Source: CAVZCC01 sp963773765
Lineage (GTDB): Bacteria > Actinomycetota > Acidimicrobiia > Acidimicrobiales > Microtrichaceae
Direction of reading: 5' to 3'
Length of the DNA: 64,000 nt
Assembly (NCBI GenBank): GCA_963773765.1
Contig: CAVZCC010000006.1
Coordinates: 372,001-436,000, forward strand
Position 1 is the stretch's first letter, and each line of letters opens with the position of its first letter. Of this stretch, positions 1 through 8,188 are shown one piece after another. Below the pieces are notes generated by a model. It did no database searches. It had not been told where the DNA came from and saw only the letters and a program-made list of their open reading frames with translations. The position numbers were made by a program, and so were the translations under genes.

Positions 1-411
1 CTGGGCCTCGTCGAAGTCCGTCTCGTTGCGGCGCCACAGGGCCAGGTCGTACGACACGTACCCGACGTAGCGGCCGTCGTCGACGAAGAACGACGGGTCG
101 ATCGGCTTGAGCGGCCGGTAGTCGTCGTCGGAGGACAGGAACACGTCGTGCAGTGCGCCGCTGCGGGCCAGGGCCAGGCGCAGCCCGACGTTGCGGGAGG
201 CATGGTCGGCGGCCGCGCTGCGGGCCCGCTCGTCGGCGGAGAGGAGGTCCTCCTCGGCCACCGCGGTGACCGCCACGTCGGTGTCCAGGCGCTCGAGGGT
301 CTCGGCGGGAGCGAGCACGACGATGTCGTCCACCCAGGGCATGAAGTGCCGGAGGTGGTCCAGGGTTTCCCGGAGGACCGCGGGACGGTTGGAGAGGTAG
401 ACGATCTGCAT
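1..411 (-). CDS. Putative glycosyltransferase, N-terminal part (runs off left edge)
   Basis: The reading frame opens at an ATG at 411 and stays open for 137 codons to the window edge, so the C-terminus is missing. The protein begins MQIVYLSNRP and then has LRHFMPWVDDIVVLAP, an opening typical of nucleotide-sugar-binding folds. An acidic patch, FLSSDDDYRPL, near residue 100 resembles the metal-binding DxD region of glycosyltransferases. No signal peptide or membrane segment is visible. It lies next to a glycosyltransferase operon on the same strand, separated by a GGDEF-EAL gene and a phosphatase. I see no good ribosome binding site before the ATG; a strong hairpin (415-443) ends only three bases upstream. 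The family call is an inference from these motifs. Confidence 0.55.
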   Translation of the reverse strand, partial: MQIVYLSNRPAVLRETLDHLRHFMPWVDDIVVLAPAETLERLDTDVAVTAVAEEDLLSADERARSAAADHASRNVGLRLALARSGALHDVFLSSDDDYRPLKPIDPSFFVDDGRYVGYVSYDLALWRRNETDFDEAQ

Positions 412-414
412 CGG

Positions 415-443
415 CGTGGCGGCGCCCGGGGGGCGCCGCCACG
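415..443 (-). terminator. Perfect 12-bp GC-rich hairpin, probable terminator
   Basis: The 12-base arms at 415-426 and 432-443 are perfect inverted repeats around a five-base loop. The hairpin begins four bases past the stop codon of the GGDEF-EAL gene on the minus strand and ends just before the ATG of the next gene. There is no U-tract, which is common in high-GC actinobacteria. It may end the upstream transcript or limit translation of the glycosyltransferase that follows. Confidence 0.5.
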
Positions 444-446
444 ATC

Positions 447-3215
447 CTACCGACGCACGGCCGTGCCCCGGGGCAGGCCGGCCGGCAGGGTCGGTCCGGT
501 CGCGTCCGGGCGGCCGTCCTCCTCCACGGTCGGCACCGGTTGGGGCCGGCCGAGCAGGTAGCCCTGGACGAAGTCACACCCGAGGTCGCCGAGCGCCTTG
601 AGCTGCAGCGGTGTCTCCACGCCCTCGGCCACGCTGACCAGGCCGAGCGAGCGGGCCAGGCCGGCCACGGCGCCCACGATGGCGGTGTCGTTCGCGTCCA
701 CGCCCAGTCCGTCCACGAAGCTGCGGTCGATCTTGATGGTCTCGAAGGGGAACCGCTTCAGGTACGTCAACGAGGAGTACCCGGTGCCGAAGTCGTCCAG
801 GGCCAGGTGCAGGCCCAGGCCCCGCAGGTCGTGGAGCGACTGGCCCGCCACCCGCGGATCGGTCATGACCGCCGTCTCGGTCATCTCCAGCCACAGCCGT
901 TCCGCCGGGAGGCCGCTGGACGTGAGTGCGTCGGCCACGATCTCGGTCAGGCCGGCATCGGACAGCTGGCGTGCGGCCACGTTGACCGACACCGACGGCG
1001 CGAACCCGGCGGACAGGACGGGCCACCCCGCGGCCCGGGCACACGCGGTGCGCACCACCCAGTCGCCGATGTCCACGATCAGGCCCGACTCCTCCGCCAC
1101 GTCGATGAAGTGGGCCGGCGCCAGCAGCCCCCGGTCGGGGTGGTTCCAGCGCAGCAGCGCCTCGTAGCCCGAGGTCAGCCCGGAGGCCACGTCCACGATG
1201 GGCTGGTAGTGCAGCACCAACTCGTCGCGCTCCACGGCGCGGTGCAGCTCGTCCATGAGCCGCAGCGTCACCTGGGCCCGGTGGCGGCCGGAGGGGGCGA
1301 AGTACTCGCACCGGTTGCGGCCCCGTTCCTTGGCCCGGTACATGGCGGCGTCGGCCTCGCTGATCAGTCCGTCGGCGGTGCTGCCCGGGCGCGCCGTGGT
1401 GACCCCGATGCTGACGGTGGGGTGGAAGCGCTCGCCCGACGGCAGGTCGACGGGCTCCGCCACGGCGTCCAGGACGGCGTCCACGGTCCGCCGCAGTTCG
1501 TCGCCGTCGGCGGGGGTGAGCAGGAGCGTGAACTCGTCGCCGCCGAACCGGGCCACCATGCCCCGGTCGCCCACGGTCCACTCGATCCGCGAGGCCAGCT
1601 CCAGCAGGAGGCGGTCCCCGATCTCGTGGCCCAGGCTGTCGTTGATCACCTTGAAGCGGTCGAGGTCGATGAAGGCCACCGACACCATCGCCTCGGCCGG
1701 CAGTTCCGCCGGCACACCGGCCGGGGTGTCCGCATGGGTGCCGTGTCCGTCCAGCAGGTCGGTCAGCCGGGCGGTGAACCGGTGGCGGTTGGTGAGCCCC
1801 GTCAGGGTGTCGTGCGACGCCAGGTACTCCAGGCGGGACCGGGAGGCGACCTGCTCGGTGACGTCCTCGACCACACCGATGATGCGGTCCTCGTCGTCGC
1901 CGGCCGAGTAGCTGGACACGCTGACGTCGACCCACAGGGGCGTCCCGTCGGCGCGGGGGAGGCGCATGCGGCGCAGCACCGCGTCCACCCGGCCGGACAC
2001 GACCGACTCGATCTGGGCGTCACGGGCCGCGAGGTCATCGGGGCTGATGAAGGCCCGTACCGTCCGACCGGCCAGGTTCTCGGGAGGGACGCCCAGCATC
2101 CGTCCCAGCGCCGGGTTGGCGGTGAGCACCGTGCCGTCGGGACGGCCGATGACCATGCCGACGGGCGCCTCCTCGAACACGCTGCGGAACCTCCGCTCGC
2201 TGCTGGCCACCTGGTCCAGCGCGGCATCCTTGGTCCGGGCCAGGGCCAGCACCTCCTCGTTGACCCAGATCTGGTTGGTGACCACCGCCACACCGGTCAC
2301 GAGGAGGATGACGAGCGTGGGCGTGTCCATGCTGCCCTGCAGCACGATCTGTCCCCCGACGGTCAGCACCGCGAGCATCACCGCGGCCTGGACCACCCTG
2401 CGCCGGGGATTCGTGACGCGCTCGCCCCGGTCGCCGTTCCCGGGGACCAGGTCCGGCGCAGCGGCGGCGACGGCCAGGAAGCAGGTGGCGATGGTCCAGA
2501 TGGCGACGGACACCGGGTTGGCCCCCGCCTCGCCCCGGCCGGTCTGCCACACGATGATCCCGTCACCGAGGCCGACCATGAGCACCGCGGCCGCCACCCA
2601 GCGGATCACGGCCCGTCCCGGTTGGTACACCGCGGCCAGCAACAGCACGCAGCCGAAGAGCAGGTCGATGCCCACGTAGGAGAGCCGGTCGTACTGCTGG
2701 GACCGTGCCGCCGGGCCGAGACCGGCGAACTGGGGCTCGTACACGAAGGTCCACAACGCGAACACCACGCAGGACGCCACCACCAGGCCGTCGGAGATGC
2801 TGCGCCACCGTTGCGCGCCCCGGAGGGGGCCGTAGACGAGCACGCCGATGCCGAGGGCGCCGAACACCACGCCCACGATGTAGATGCCACCCTCCACCGT
2901 GCCGCCGTCGGCCGGCCCCCCGATCACCCCGGCCCGGATCCACAGGACCTGGGCGACGGAGATGCAGGCCCCGAAGGCGGCCATGGAGAGCCATGCGCCC
3001 TGGCGCATCCGCAGGCCGCGTCGGAGGGCGAGGCCGGTGAACGTGACGAGGGCGACCAGGTGGATCCAGAGCTCGATCCCGTAGCCGCGGCCGATCGACA
3101 GGGCGCTGACCGCCAGGCTGAGCACCGCGATGGTCCCGGCGGTGAGCCACGCGTTGCGCCCGGACCAGTGGACGCGGATGGATCCGTCGTCGGGTCCCTG
3201 CGTCGGATCGCGCAC
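447..3215 (-). CDS. Membrane PAS-GGDEF-EAL protein, c-di-GMP synthesis/breakdown
   Basis: A 922-residue bifunctional-type cyclic di-GMP protein. About nine hydrophobic segments fill residues 20-320, a PAS domain lies around 345-460, a GGDEF domain at 465-640 (RFGGDEF near 556) and an EAL domain at 655-905. The EAL signature residues look intact: EALLRW near 684, DDFGTGYSS near 803, KIDRSF and AEGVET. No RxxD inhibitory site precedes GGDEF (the aligned residues are Gly-Asp-Arg-Gly), so product inhibition at that site is unlikely. I chose the GTG at 3215 because GGGAGG lies seven bases upstream; the frame could also open at an ATG at 3269. It probably senses a membrane or cytoplasmic signal through PAS and sets local c-di-GMP. 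Which activity dominates cannot be told from sequence. Confidence 0.9.
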   Translation of the reverse strand: MRDPTQGPDDGSIRVHWSGRNAWLTAGTIAVLSLAVSALSIGRGYGIELWIHLVALVTFTGLALRRGLRMRQGAWLSMAAFGACISVAQVLWIRAGVIGGPADGGTVEGGIYIVGVVFGALGIGVLVYGPLRGAQRWRSISDGLVVASCVVFALWTFVYEPQFAGLGPAARSQQYDRLSYVGIDLLFGCVLLLAAVYQPGRAVIRWVAAAVLMVGLGDGIIVWQTGRGEAGANPVSVAIWTIATCFLAVAAAAPDLVPGNGDRGERVTNPRRRVVQAAVMLAVLTVGGQIVLQGSMDTPTLVILLVTGVAVVTNQIWVNEEVLALARTKDAALDQVASSERRFRSVFEEAPVGMVIGRPDGTVLTANPALGRMLGVPPENLAGRTVRAFISPDDLAARDAQIESVVSGRVDAVLRRMRLPRADGTPLWVDVSVSSYSAGDDEDRIIGVVEDVTEQVASRSRLEYLASHDTLTGLTNRHRFTARLTDLLDGHGTHADTPAGVPAELPAEAMVSVAFIDLDRFKVINDSLGHEIGDRLLLELASRIEWTVGDRGMVARFGGDEFTLLLTPADGDELRRTVDAVLDAVAEPVDLPSGERFHPTVSIGVTTARPGSTADGLISEADAAMYRAKERGRNRCEYFAPSGRHRAQVTLRLMDELHRAVERDELVLHYQPIVDVASGLTSGYEALLRWNHPDRGLLAPAHFIDVAEESGLIVDIGDWVVRTACARAAGWPVLSAGFAPSVSVNVAARQLSDAGLTEIVADALTSSGLPAERLWLEMTETAVMTDPRVAGQSLHDLRGLGLHLALDDFGTGYSSLTYLKRFPFETIKIDRSFVDGLGVDANDTAIVGAVAGLARSLGLVSVAEGVETPLQLKALGDLGCDFVQGYLLGRPQPVPTVEEDGRPDATGPTLPAGLPRGTAVRR

Positions 3216-3323
3216 GTCGGTACCTCCCGGTCCCGTCCTCTCCCTCGAGTGTCGGCCGGGCGCGCCCACATCACACCGTTGCGGCAGGAAAGGGGCCGAA
3301 CGGCCCAGGTGGGCCGACGGCCG

Positions 3324-4013
3324 TCAGAAGGTGACGAGGTCGCGCCGGGTGAGGTGTGAGACGTCGTTGAGGCCGAGGATGACGCGCCGGGCGTCCTTGA
3401 CCAGCACGGTCTGGACCGAGGCGTGGGCCGGGCGGAAGAACATGTCCTCGGACAGGCCCAGGACCCATGCCAGGTAGGCGTTGATGACCCCACCGTGGCA
3501 GGCCACCACCACGGTCTGGGCGGGGTGGCAGGCCAGGATGCCCTCGACCGCGGCGATGACCCGGTCGTTGAACTCGTGGCTGCGCTCGGTCAGGGGGTAC
3601 GCGTCCCACTGCCGGTCCCGGGCGAAGCGCTCCTGGGCGCCCCGCAGGATGATGTCGCCCAGCACCTCCTGGGGCCGACGCTCGCCGATGTCACGGAAGA
3701 TCTCGATCTCGCGCAGCTCCGGGACGACGGTCATCTCCAGGTCGTGGTGCCGGGCGATGGCCGCGCCGGTGTCGTGGGCCCGTGACAGCGTGGAGCAGTA
3801 CACGGCGTCGACCGGGTCGCCGGACAGGTGCCGGCCCACCGCGGTGGCCTGCTTGCGTCCGAGCGGCGACAGGGGCGGGTCGATCCAGTCCCGGGGGGTG
3901 GACGAGCGCAGGTCGGGGAAGGCCTGCTGGCCGTGGCGGACCAGGACCAGGCGGGTCACGTCGGGCAGGCCGGTCAGGTAGACGCGGTCGAAGATGGACG
4001 GGGGTTCGGCCAT
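3324..4013 (-). CDS. Histidine phosphatase family protein (phosphoglycerate mutase-like)
   Basis: A 229-residue cytoplasmic phosphatase. The catalytic RHG motif is in LVLVRHGQQAF near residue 28, and the second catalytic histidine is in VACHGGVINAYL near residue 175. The central region LREIEIFRDIGE carries the acidic residue used as proton donor in this branch of the family. The substrate cannot be predicted; the family includes mutases, sugar phosphatases and alpha-ribazole phosphatase. The start is the ATG at 4013; the frame extends upstream through low-complexity Pro/Thr-rich codons that I consider untranslated. It lies 92 bases after the glycosyltransferase operon on the same strand and could be its last gene. 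Confidence 0.85.
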   Translation of the reverse strand: MAEPPSIFDRVYLTGLPDVTRLVLVRHGQQAFPDLRSSTPRDWIDPPLSPLGRKQATAVGRHLSGDPVDAVYCSTLSRAHDTGAAIARHHDLEMTVVPELREIEIFRDIGERRPQEVLGDIILRGAQERFARDRQWDAYPLTERSHEFNDRVIAAVEGILACHPAQTVVVACHGGVINAYLAWVLGLSEDMFFRPAHASVQTVLVKDARRVILGLNDVSHLTRRDLVTF

Positions 4014-4104
4014 GGGGTGTGTTCTCTCTCCCTCGCTCGGGCGGGTCTGGGTGCGGGCGGTGCTGTCGGGTGGGTCTGGGCGGGCGGTGCTGTCGGGTGG
4101 CAGC

Positions 4105-5460
4105 TCAGGGCCGTGACAACGGTGGCGGCTCGCGGCCGAGCTCACGCAGCGCGTCGGCCACGGCCTCGGCGGTGGCGTCCCAGGTGGGTGCCGCGTAGCC
4201 GACGGCGCGGTCGACCGCGGCCCGGTGGTGCACGGGGTCCATCAGGTGGCGCTCCAGCAGGACCGTCAGGCCGTCCACGTCGTCCGGGTCGATCTCCTCC
4301 ACCCGGCCGTCGCCGGCCTCGGTCAGGGCCCCGCCGGTGGACGCGATGGTGGGGCAGCCGTGGTGGAGGGCCTCCATGACGGGCACCCCGAGGCCCTCGT
4401 ACCGCGACGGGGTCACGGCCAGGAACGCGTTGCGGTACAGCCAGGCCAGTTCGGCGTCGTCGATGCCCTCCAGCCACAGCAACCGGCGACCGAACTCCGG
4501 ATGGGCCCGGATGTCGGCGACCAGGTCCTCGGTCAGCCAGCCCTCCTTGCCGACCAGGACCAGGGCGAGGTCCTCGTGGCGCCGGGACAACCGGTCGAAC
4601 GCATCGAGCACCAGGCGCTGGTTCTTGCGGGGCTCGATGGTGCCGACCACCAGGACGAAGCGCCCCGCCTCCGGGGGGAGGCCGACCGGCACCGGCTCCA
4701 CCACGGGGAGGTCCGCACCCAGGGGCACCACACGGGTGCGCAGCGGCCGGTCCACACCGGCCCGTCGTGCCACCTGCTGCAGGTCGGCCTCGGTGCAGGC
4801 CGAGATGCACAGGAACAGCTCGGTGGACGCCAGGTGGGCCCGCAGCCAGTCCCCGAACAGGCGGCGCTGGTTGCGGTCGAACCACTCCGGGAACAGCTCG
4901 GGCATGACGTCCGCGATGAGCACCGCGGCGTGCACGCCGGAGGCGCGCAGCCGGGGGAGCAGGTCGGCCCGCCGCTCCGGGTCGTGCCAGCCCGGCTCCA
5001 GGTCCAGCCACACCGACCCGATGGGGGGCAGGCCCAGGGCCAGGGAGCGGACCTCCGGGGTCAGGGCCCGGCGGCGCCGGCCCCGGCCGAGGGCGCCCCG
5101 GGCCCGCCGGGCCACGGACAGGTCGGCGACGGCGCGCACCACGGGGGACAGCGGGCCGAAGTCGTCGGCCCGCCGTCGGGCCCGGCCCCCGGGCGGGTGG
5201 GCGCGGAGGCGGGCGACCTCGTCGTCGGTCAGGCGGCGGTAGTCACCCAGCTCCTCCGGGCGCACCACCGGGATGATCCGGAGCCCGTGGCCCGCCGGTC
5301 CGTCCAGCCCGGCCAGGACCGAGCGGACCACCCGCTGGTAGCCGGTCGTGTACGGCAGGGACAGGGTGTTGGTCACCTCCACCACCACGTCCACCGCCGC
5401 CTCGCCGTCCCTGCCGCCGGTCGCCCCGTCGGACCCCGTGCGGGGCCCCGCGCCGGTCAT
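4105..5460 (-). CDS. Glycosyltransferase family 4 (GT-B fold)
   Basis: A 451-residue retaining glycosyltransferase of GT4 type. The C-terminal Rossmann domain is diagnostic: VVGTIEPRKNQRLVLDAFDRL near residue 275 and the SRYEGLGVPVMEAL motif near 360, with a Glu-x7-Glu arrangement that binds the nucleotide sugar. The N-terminal half begins after an acidic, glycine-rich leader with VDVVVEVTNTLSLPYTTGYQRVV, which resembles mannosyltransferases of polysaccharide assembly. No membrane segment is visible. Its ATG overlaps the stop of the upstream double glycosyltransferase (ATGA), so it is the last coupled gene of a four-gene operon. Likely role: building an exopolysaccharide, glycolipid or glycoprotein glycan. 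The donor and acceptor are unknown. Confidence 0.88.
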   Translation of the reverse strand: MTGAGPRTGSDGATGGRDGEAAVDVVVEVTNTLSLPYTTGYQRVVRSVLAGLDGPAGHGLRIIPVVRPEELGDYRRLTDDEVARLRAHPPGGRARRRADDFGPLSPVVRAVADLSVARRARGALGRGRRRRALTPEVRSLALGLPPIGSVWLDLEPGWHDPERRADLLPRLRASGVHAAVLIADVMPELFPEWFDRNQRRLFGDWLRAHLASTELFLCISACTEADLQQVARRAGVDRPLRTRVVPLGADLPVVEPVPVGLPPEAGRFVLVVGTIEPRKNQRLVLDAFDRLSRRHEDLALVLVGKEGWLTEDLVADIRAHPEFGRRLLWLEGIDDAELAWLYRNAFLAVTPSRYEGLGVPVMEALHHGCPTIASTGGALTEAGDGRVEEIDPDDVDGLTVLLERHLMDPVHHRAAVDRAVGYAAPTWDATAEAVADALRELGREPPPLSRP

Positions 5461-7949
5461 GGCGTGCCCGCCGGACGACCCGGGTGCAGCACCTCGGCCA
5501 CCAGCTCCGCGAACCGGGCGCTGATCACGCCCCAGTCGAAGCGGTCCTCCACGAGCTTCCGCGCCGCGCCGACCAGCCGGTCCTCCGGGGCGGACAGGGC
5601 GGTGCGGATGGCCTCGGGGAAGTCGTCCAGCTCCGCCAGGACCATGTACCGCTGGGCCTCGTCCAGGCCCCGGGCCCCGATCGGGGTGGACACGACCGGC
5701 ACCCCGGCCGCGAAGTAGCCGAGCAGCTTCAGGTTGGACCCGCCCCCGGTCCCCATGGGGTTGAGGGCGACGTCCGCCGCGGCCAGCAGGTCGGCCAGCT
5801 GGTCGTCACCGACGGGCCCGAGGAGGCGCACGTTGGCGGGGACGCGGCGTTGGTCGAGGAACCGGCTGTGGCGGCCGGCCAGGAGGAAGAGCACCTCGGG
5901 CACCCGGGGCGCCATCTCCATCAGCGCCCGGCCCGCCTCGATGTTGGGGCTGTGGCCGGAGCCGACGAACACGGCCAGCTGCCGGGCCGGCGCACCGCCC
6001 AACCGGTCCAGCATCCTGGCCCGGAGGCGGGCCCGCTCCTCGGGATCGGTGAAGCGCACGGCCGTGGTGTCCACGCCGTTGGGGACCACGGCGATCCGGT
6101 CGGGGTCCAGGGAGTGGTCGGTGGCGAGGGCGGAACGGTCCGACGACGTGGTGACCGTGACCAGCCGGGCCGCGCCGCAGGCCTCGCCCTCGGTCCGGTC
6201 GACCTGGTCCAGCAGCCACCGTCCGCCCTCGGTGTCGGGCAGGATCGCGGCCTTGAGCGCCACCTCGTGGTTGTGGGCGTCGCAGACGACGGGGACGCCG
6301 GGCGCCAGCGCCGCGACGGCCGGGTAGAGGTAGGGCTGGACCAGGACGACCCCGACGGCGCCCTCGAGCGCCGCGGACAGCTCACGGGTGAACGCGGGTG
6401 TGGCCGGCCACAGCTGGGACGCCGCGATGTCGGTGATGGACACGTTGCCGGTGAGCAGCCGGAGGCGGGCCTCCGCGTCGTGGTGGCGCGACGAGCAGCG
6501 GATGGTGGTCTCGGTGAAATGGGGCGCCAGCTCGCGGCGGCCCTCGGGACCACCCTCCACGGACAGGTCAACCAGTTCCACGTCCCACCCGTCCTGGGCC
6601 AGCGCCCCGAGGAGGTGCGACGCCCGTTCCGGCCCACCCCCGGCCCATCCCTCGACCGGGTAGGTGCTCACGGCCACGATGCGTCCACGGGCCGCGGGCC
6701 CGCCATCACGGGTGGGGGTGGCCGGTCCCCGTCGCGGTGCGGGACGGGGCCGGGCGTGGCCGAGCAACCGGTCCACGGCATGGGCCCAGTCGCCGGCCCG
6801 TCCGTCGGCCAGCGCGGCGCGGCCGAGCCGGCCGGCCAGGTCGTCGTCGGCCAGAATGCGGGTCATGGCCCCGGCCAGCGCGGCCGCGTCCGGCGCCGTC
6901 ACCACCCCGTTGACGTCGTCGCGCACCAGCTCGGTCGGGCCGCCGGCATCGGACACGGTGAGCACCGGACGGGCGTGCTGCTGGGCCTCCAGCGTGACCA
7001 GGCCGAAGTCCTCCCGCTCGGGGGTGACCACGACGGCACGGGCGGTGCCGTAGAGGGAGCGGAGCGTGTCGTCGTCCACGCCGCCCAGGAACCGGATGCG
7101 GGGATCACCGTCGGCCCGGGCCTCCAGCCGGTCCCGGTCCGGTCCGGCCCCCACGATGCTCAGGGTGCCGTTCGCGGGATCGGCCCGGTGGAAGGCGTCG
7201 ATGGCCAGGTCGATCCGCTTGATCGGCTCCAGGCGTGACACCACCAGCAGGTCCCGGCCGAGCTCCCCGGGCCGGCCCGGCTCGAGCGACGACGGCGGGT
7301 GGATGACCTCCACACCGACCTCGGGCGGGAAGTAGTCGGCGCGGCCGGCCACCGCGGCCGAGATGGCGGCGTGGTGGCGGACCCGCCGCCCGTCGAGCGC
7401 CCACCGGTCGAGGAACTGCACCACGGCGCGTGAGAGCGGCCCGGGCAGCGACAGCGCTCCGTCCGGCGACGCCGCGTCCGGACCCAGCCGCTCCGCCGCG
7501 GCCCGGGTGCGGTCCAGCACCTCGAAGGGGTCGGCCCGCTTGGGCCCGTCGGCCAGGATCCGCCCGACGGCCACCAGGTCGGGGTCCTCGGGCAGGCGCC
7601 GGCCCTCGAACACCTCCGGGTGGTACGAGTCGTAGAGGCCCCGGAGGGGGTGCAGCATCCACACCACGTGGTGGGGGTGGTCCACCATCCACGCCGGGTA
7701 CTTGCCGGTGACGACGGCGTCGACGTGGCTGAGGTCCAGCAGCGCGAACTGCTCGTAGGCGTCGAGCAGGTCCGGCAGCGTGAGCTCGCGCACCGGCAGC
7801 TTGATGAGGTCCACCTCCACGCCGGCGGCCCGGAGGCCACCGACCAGTCCCGACCAGAGGCGCTCGGCCCCGCCGGTGCGGAGCGGCACGGGGCTGGGGG
7901 CCAGGACCGCCACGGTGGACGGCAGGCCCCGTGGGATCACGCCGCTCAC
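5457..7949 (-). CDS. Double GT4 glycosyltransferase (two GT-B units in one chain)
   Basis: An 830-residue protein made of two complete glycosyltransferase units. Unit 1 (about 1-400) opens VAVLAPSPVPLRTGGAERLW and has LLVVSRLEPIKRIDLAIDAF and a TPEREDFGLVTLEA donor-site motif. A proline/arginine-rich linker (about 405-430) leads to unit 2 (about 430-825), which opens RIVAVSTYPVEGWAGGGPER and has VFVGSGHSPNIEAG and NPMGTGGGSNLKLLGYFAAG. Both keep the acidic donor-binding region, although unit 2 has GSNLK in place of the usual ExFG. The start is the GTG at 7949, overlapping the previous stop as GTGA; the frame runs open upstream but only antisense-like codons are there. The downstream GT4 starts inside its stop codon. 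A fused pair suggests two sequential sugar additions. Confidence 0.88.
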   Translation of the reverse strand: MSGVIPRGLPSTVAVLAPSPVPLRTGGAERLWSGLVGGLRAAGVEVDLIKLPVRELTLPDLLDAYEQFALLDLSHVDAVVTGKYPAWMVDHPHHVVWMLHPLRGLYDSYHPEVFEGRRLPEDPDLVAVGRILADGPKRADPFEVLDRTRAAAERLGPDAASPDGALSLPGPLSRAVVQFLDRWALDGRRVRHHAAISAAVAGRADYFPPEVGVEVIHPPSSLEPGRPGELGRDLLVVSRLEPIKRIDLAIDAFHRADPANGTLSIVGAGPDRDRLEARADGDPRIRFLGGVDDDTLRSLYGTARAVVVTPEREDFGLVTLEAQQHARPVLTVSDAGGPTELVRDDVNGVVTAPDAAALAGAMTRILADDDLAGRLGRAALADGRAGDWAHAVDRLLGHARPRPAPRRGPATPTRDGGPAARGRIVAVSTYPVEGWAGGGPERASHLLGALAQDGWDVELVDLSVEGGPEGRRELAPHFTETTIRCSSRHHDAEARLRLLTGNVSITDIAASQLWPATPAFTRELSAALEGAVGVVLVQPYLYPAVAALAPGVPVVCDAHNHEVALKAAILPDTEGGRWLLDQVDRTEGEACGAARLVTVTTSSDRSALATDHSLDPDRIAVVPNGVDTTAVRFTDPEERARLRARMLDRLGGAPARQLAVFVGSGHSPNIEAGRALMEMAPRVPEVLFLLAGRHSRFLDQRRVPANVRLLGPVGDDQLADLLAAADVALNPMGTGGGSNLKLLGYFAAGVPVVSTPIGARGLDEAQRYMVLAELDDFPEAIRTALSAPEDRLVGAARKLVEDRFDWGVISARFAELVAEVLHPGRPAGTP

Positions 7950-8188
7950 CGGGTGTCCCGCCGACGGGCCGAGGCGAGCCGGGACCGGGTCCGGAGCTCG
8001 GGTGACAGGGCCGAGCCCACCGTGCCGGCGGTGGCGTCGCGGACCACGGCGTCCATGGCCGCGCCGATCGAGCCGTGCCGGCGCCGGGCGTCGGCCCGGG
8101 CCATGGCGCGCCGCAGGCTCCGGGCCGCCCGGGGCAGGGGCGAGTCGGCGGTCCGGATCCAGGTCCGCACGGACCGGTGCCCGCTCAC
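7946..8188 (-). CDS. Unknown 80-residue basic protein coupled inside the glycosyltransferase operon
   Basis: I do not recognise this protein. It is 80 residues, begins MSGHRSVRTWIRTAD and ends RLASARRRDTR, is rich in Arg and Ala, and has no cysteine, membrane segment or signal peptide. The central part, AARSLRRAMARADARRRHGSIGAAMDAVVRDA, could form an amphipathic helix. Evidence that it is real is positional. Its GTG overlaps the stop of the aminotransferase (GTGA), and its stop overlaps the GTG of the double glycosyltransferase (GTGA). The three neighbouring genes use the same overlap arrangement. It may be a small partner or membrane-peripheral adaptor of the glycosyltransferases, but that is a guess. 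Confidence 0.6.
   Translation of the reverse strand: MSGHRSVRTWIRTADSPLPRAARSLRRAMARADARRRHGSIGAAMDAVVRDATAGTVGSALSPELRTRSRLASARRRDTR

Noticed and set aside
540..3359. Very long open frames on the strand opposite to the GGDEF-EAL gene
   Set aside because: High GC leaves frames open on the opposite strand; the protein is rich in His, Gly, Gln and Arg with no domain. The same holds for long antisense frames over the glycosyltransferase, GGDEF-EAL, RecC and RecB genes.
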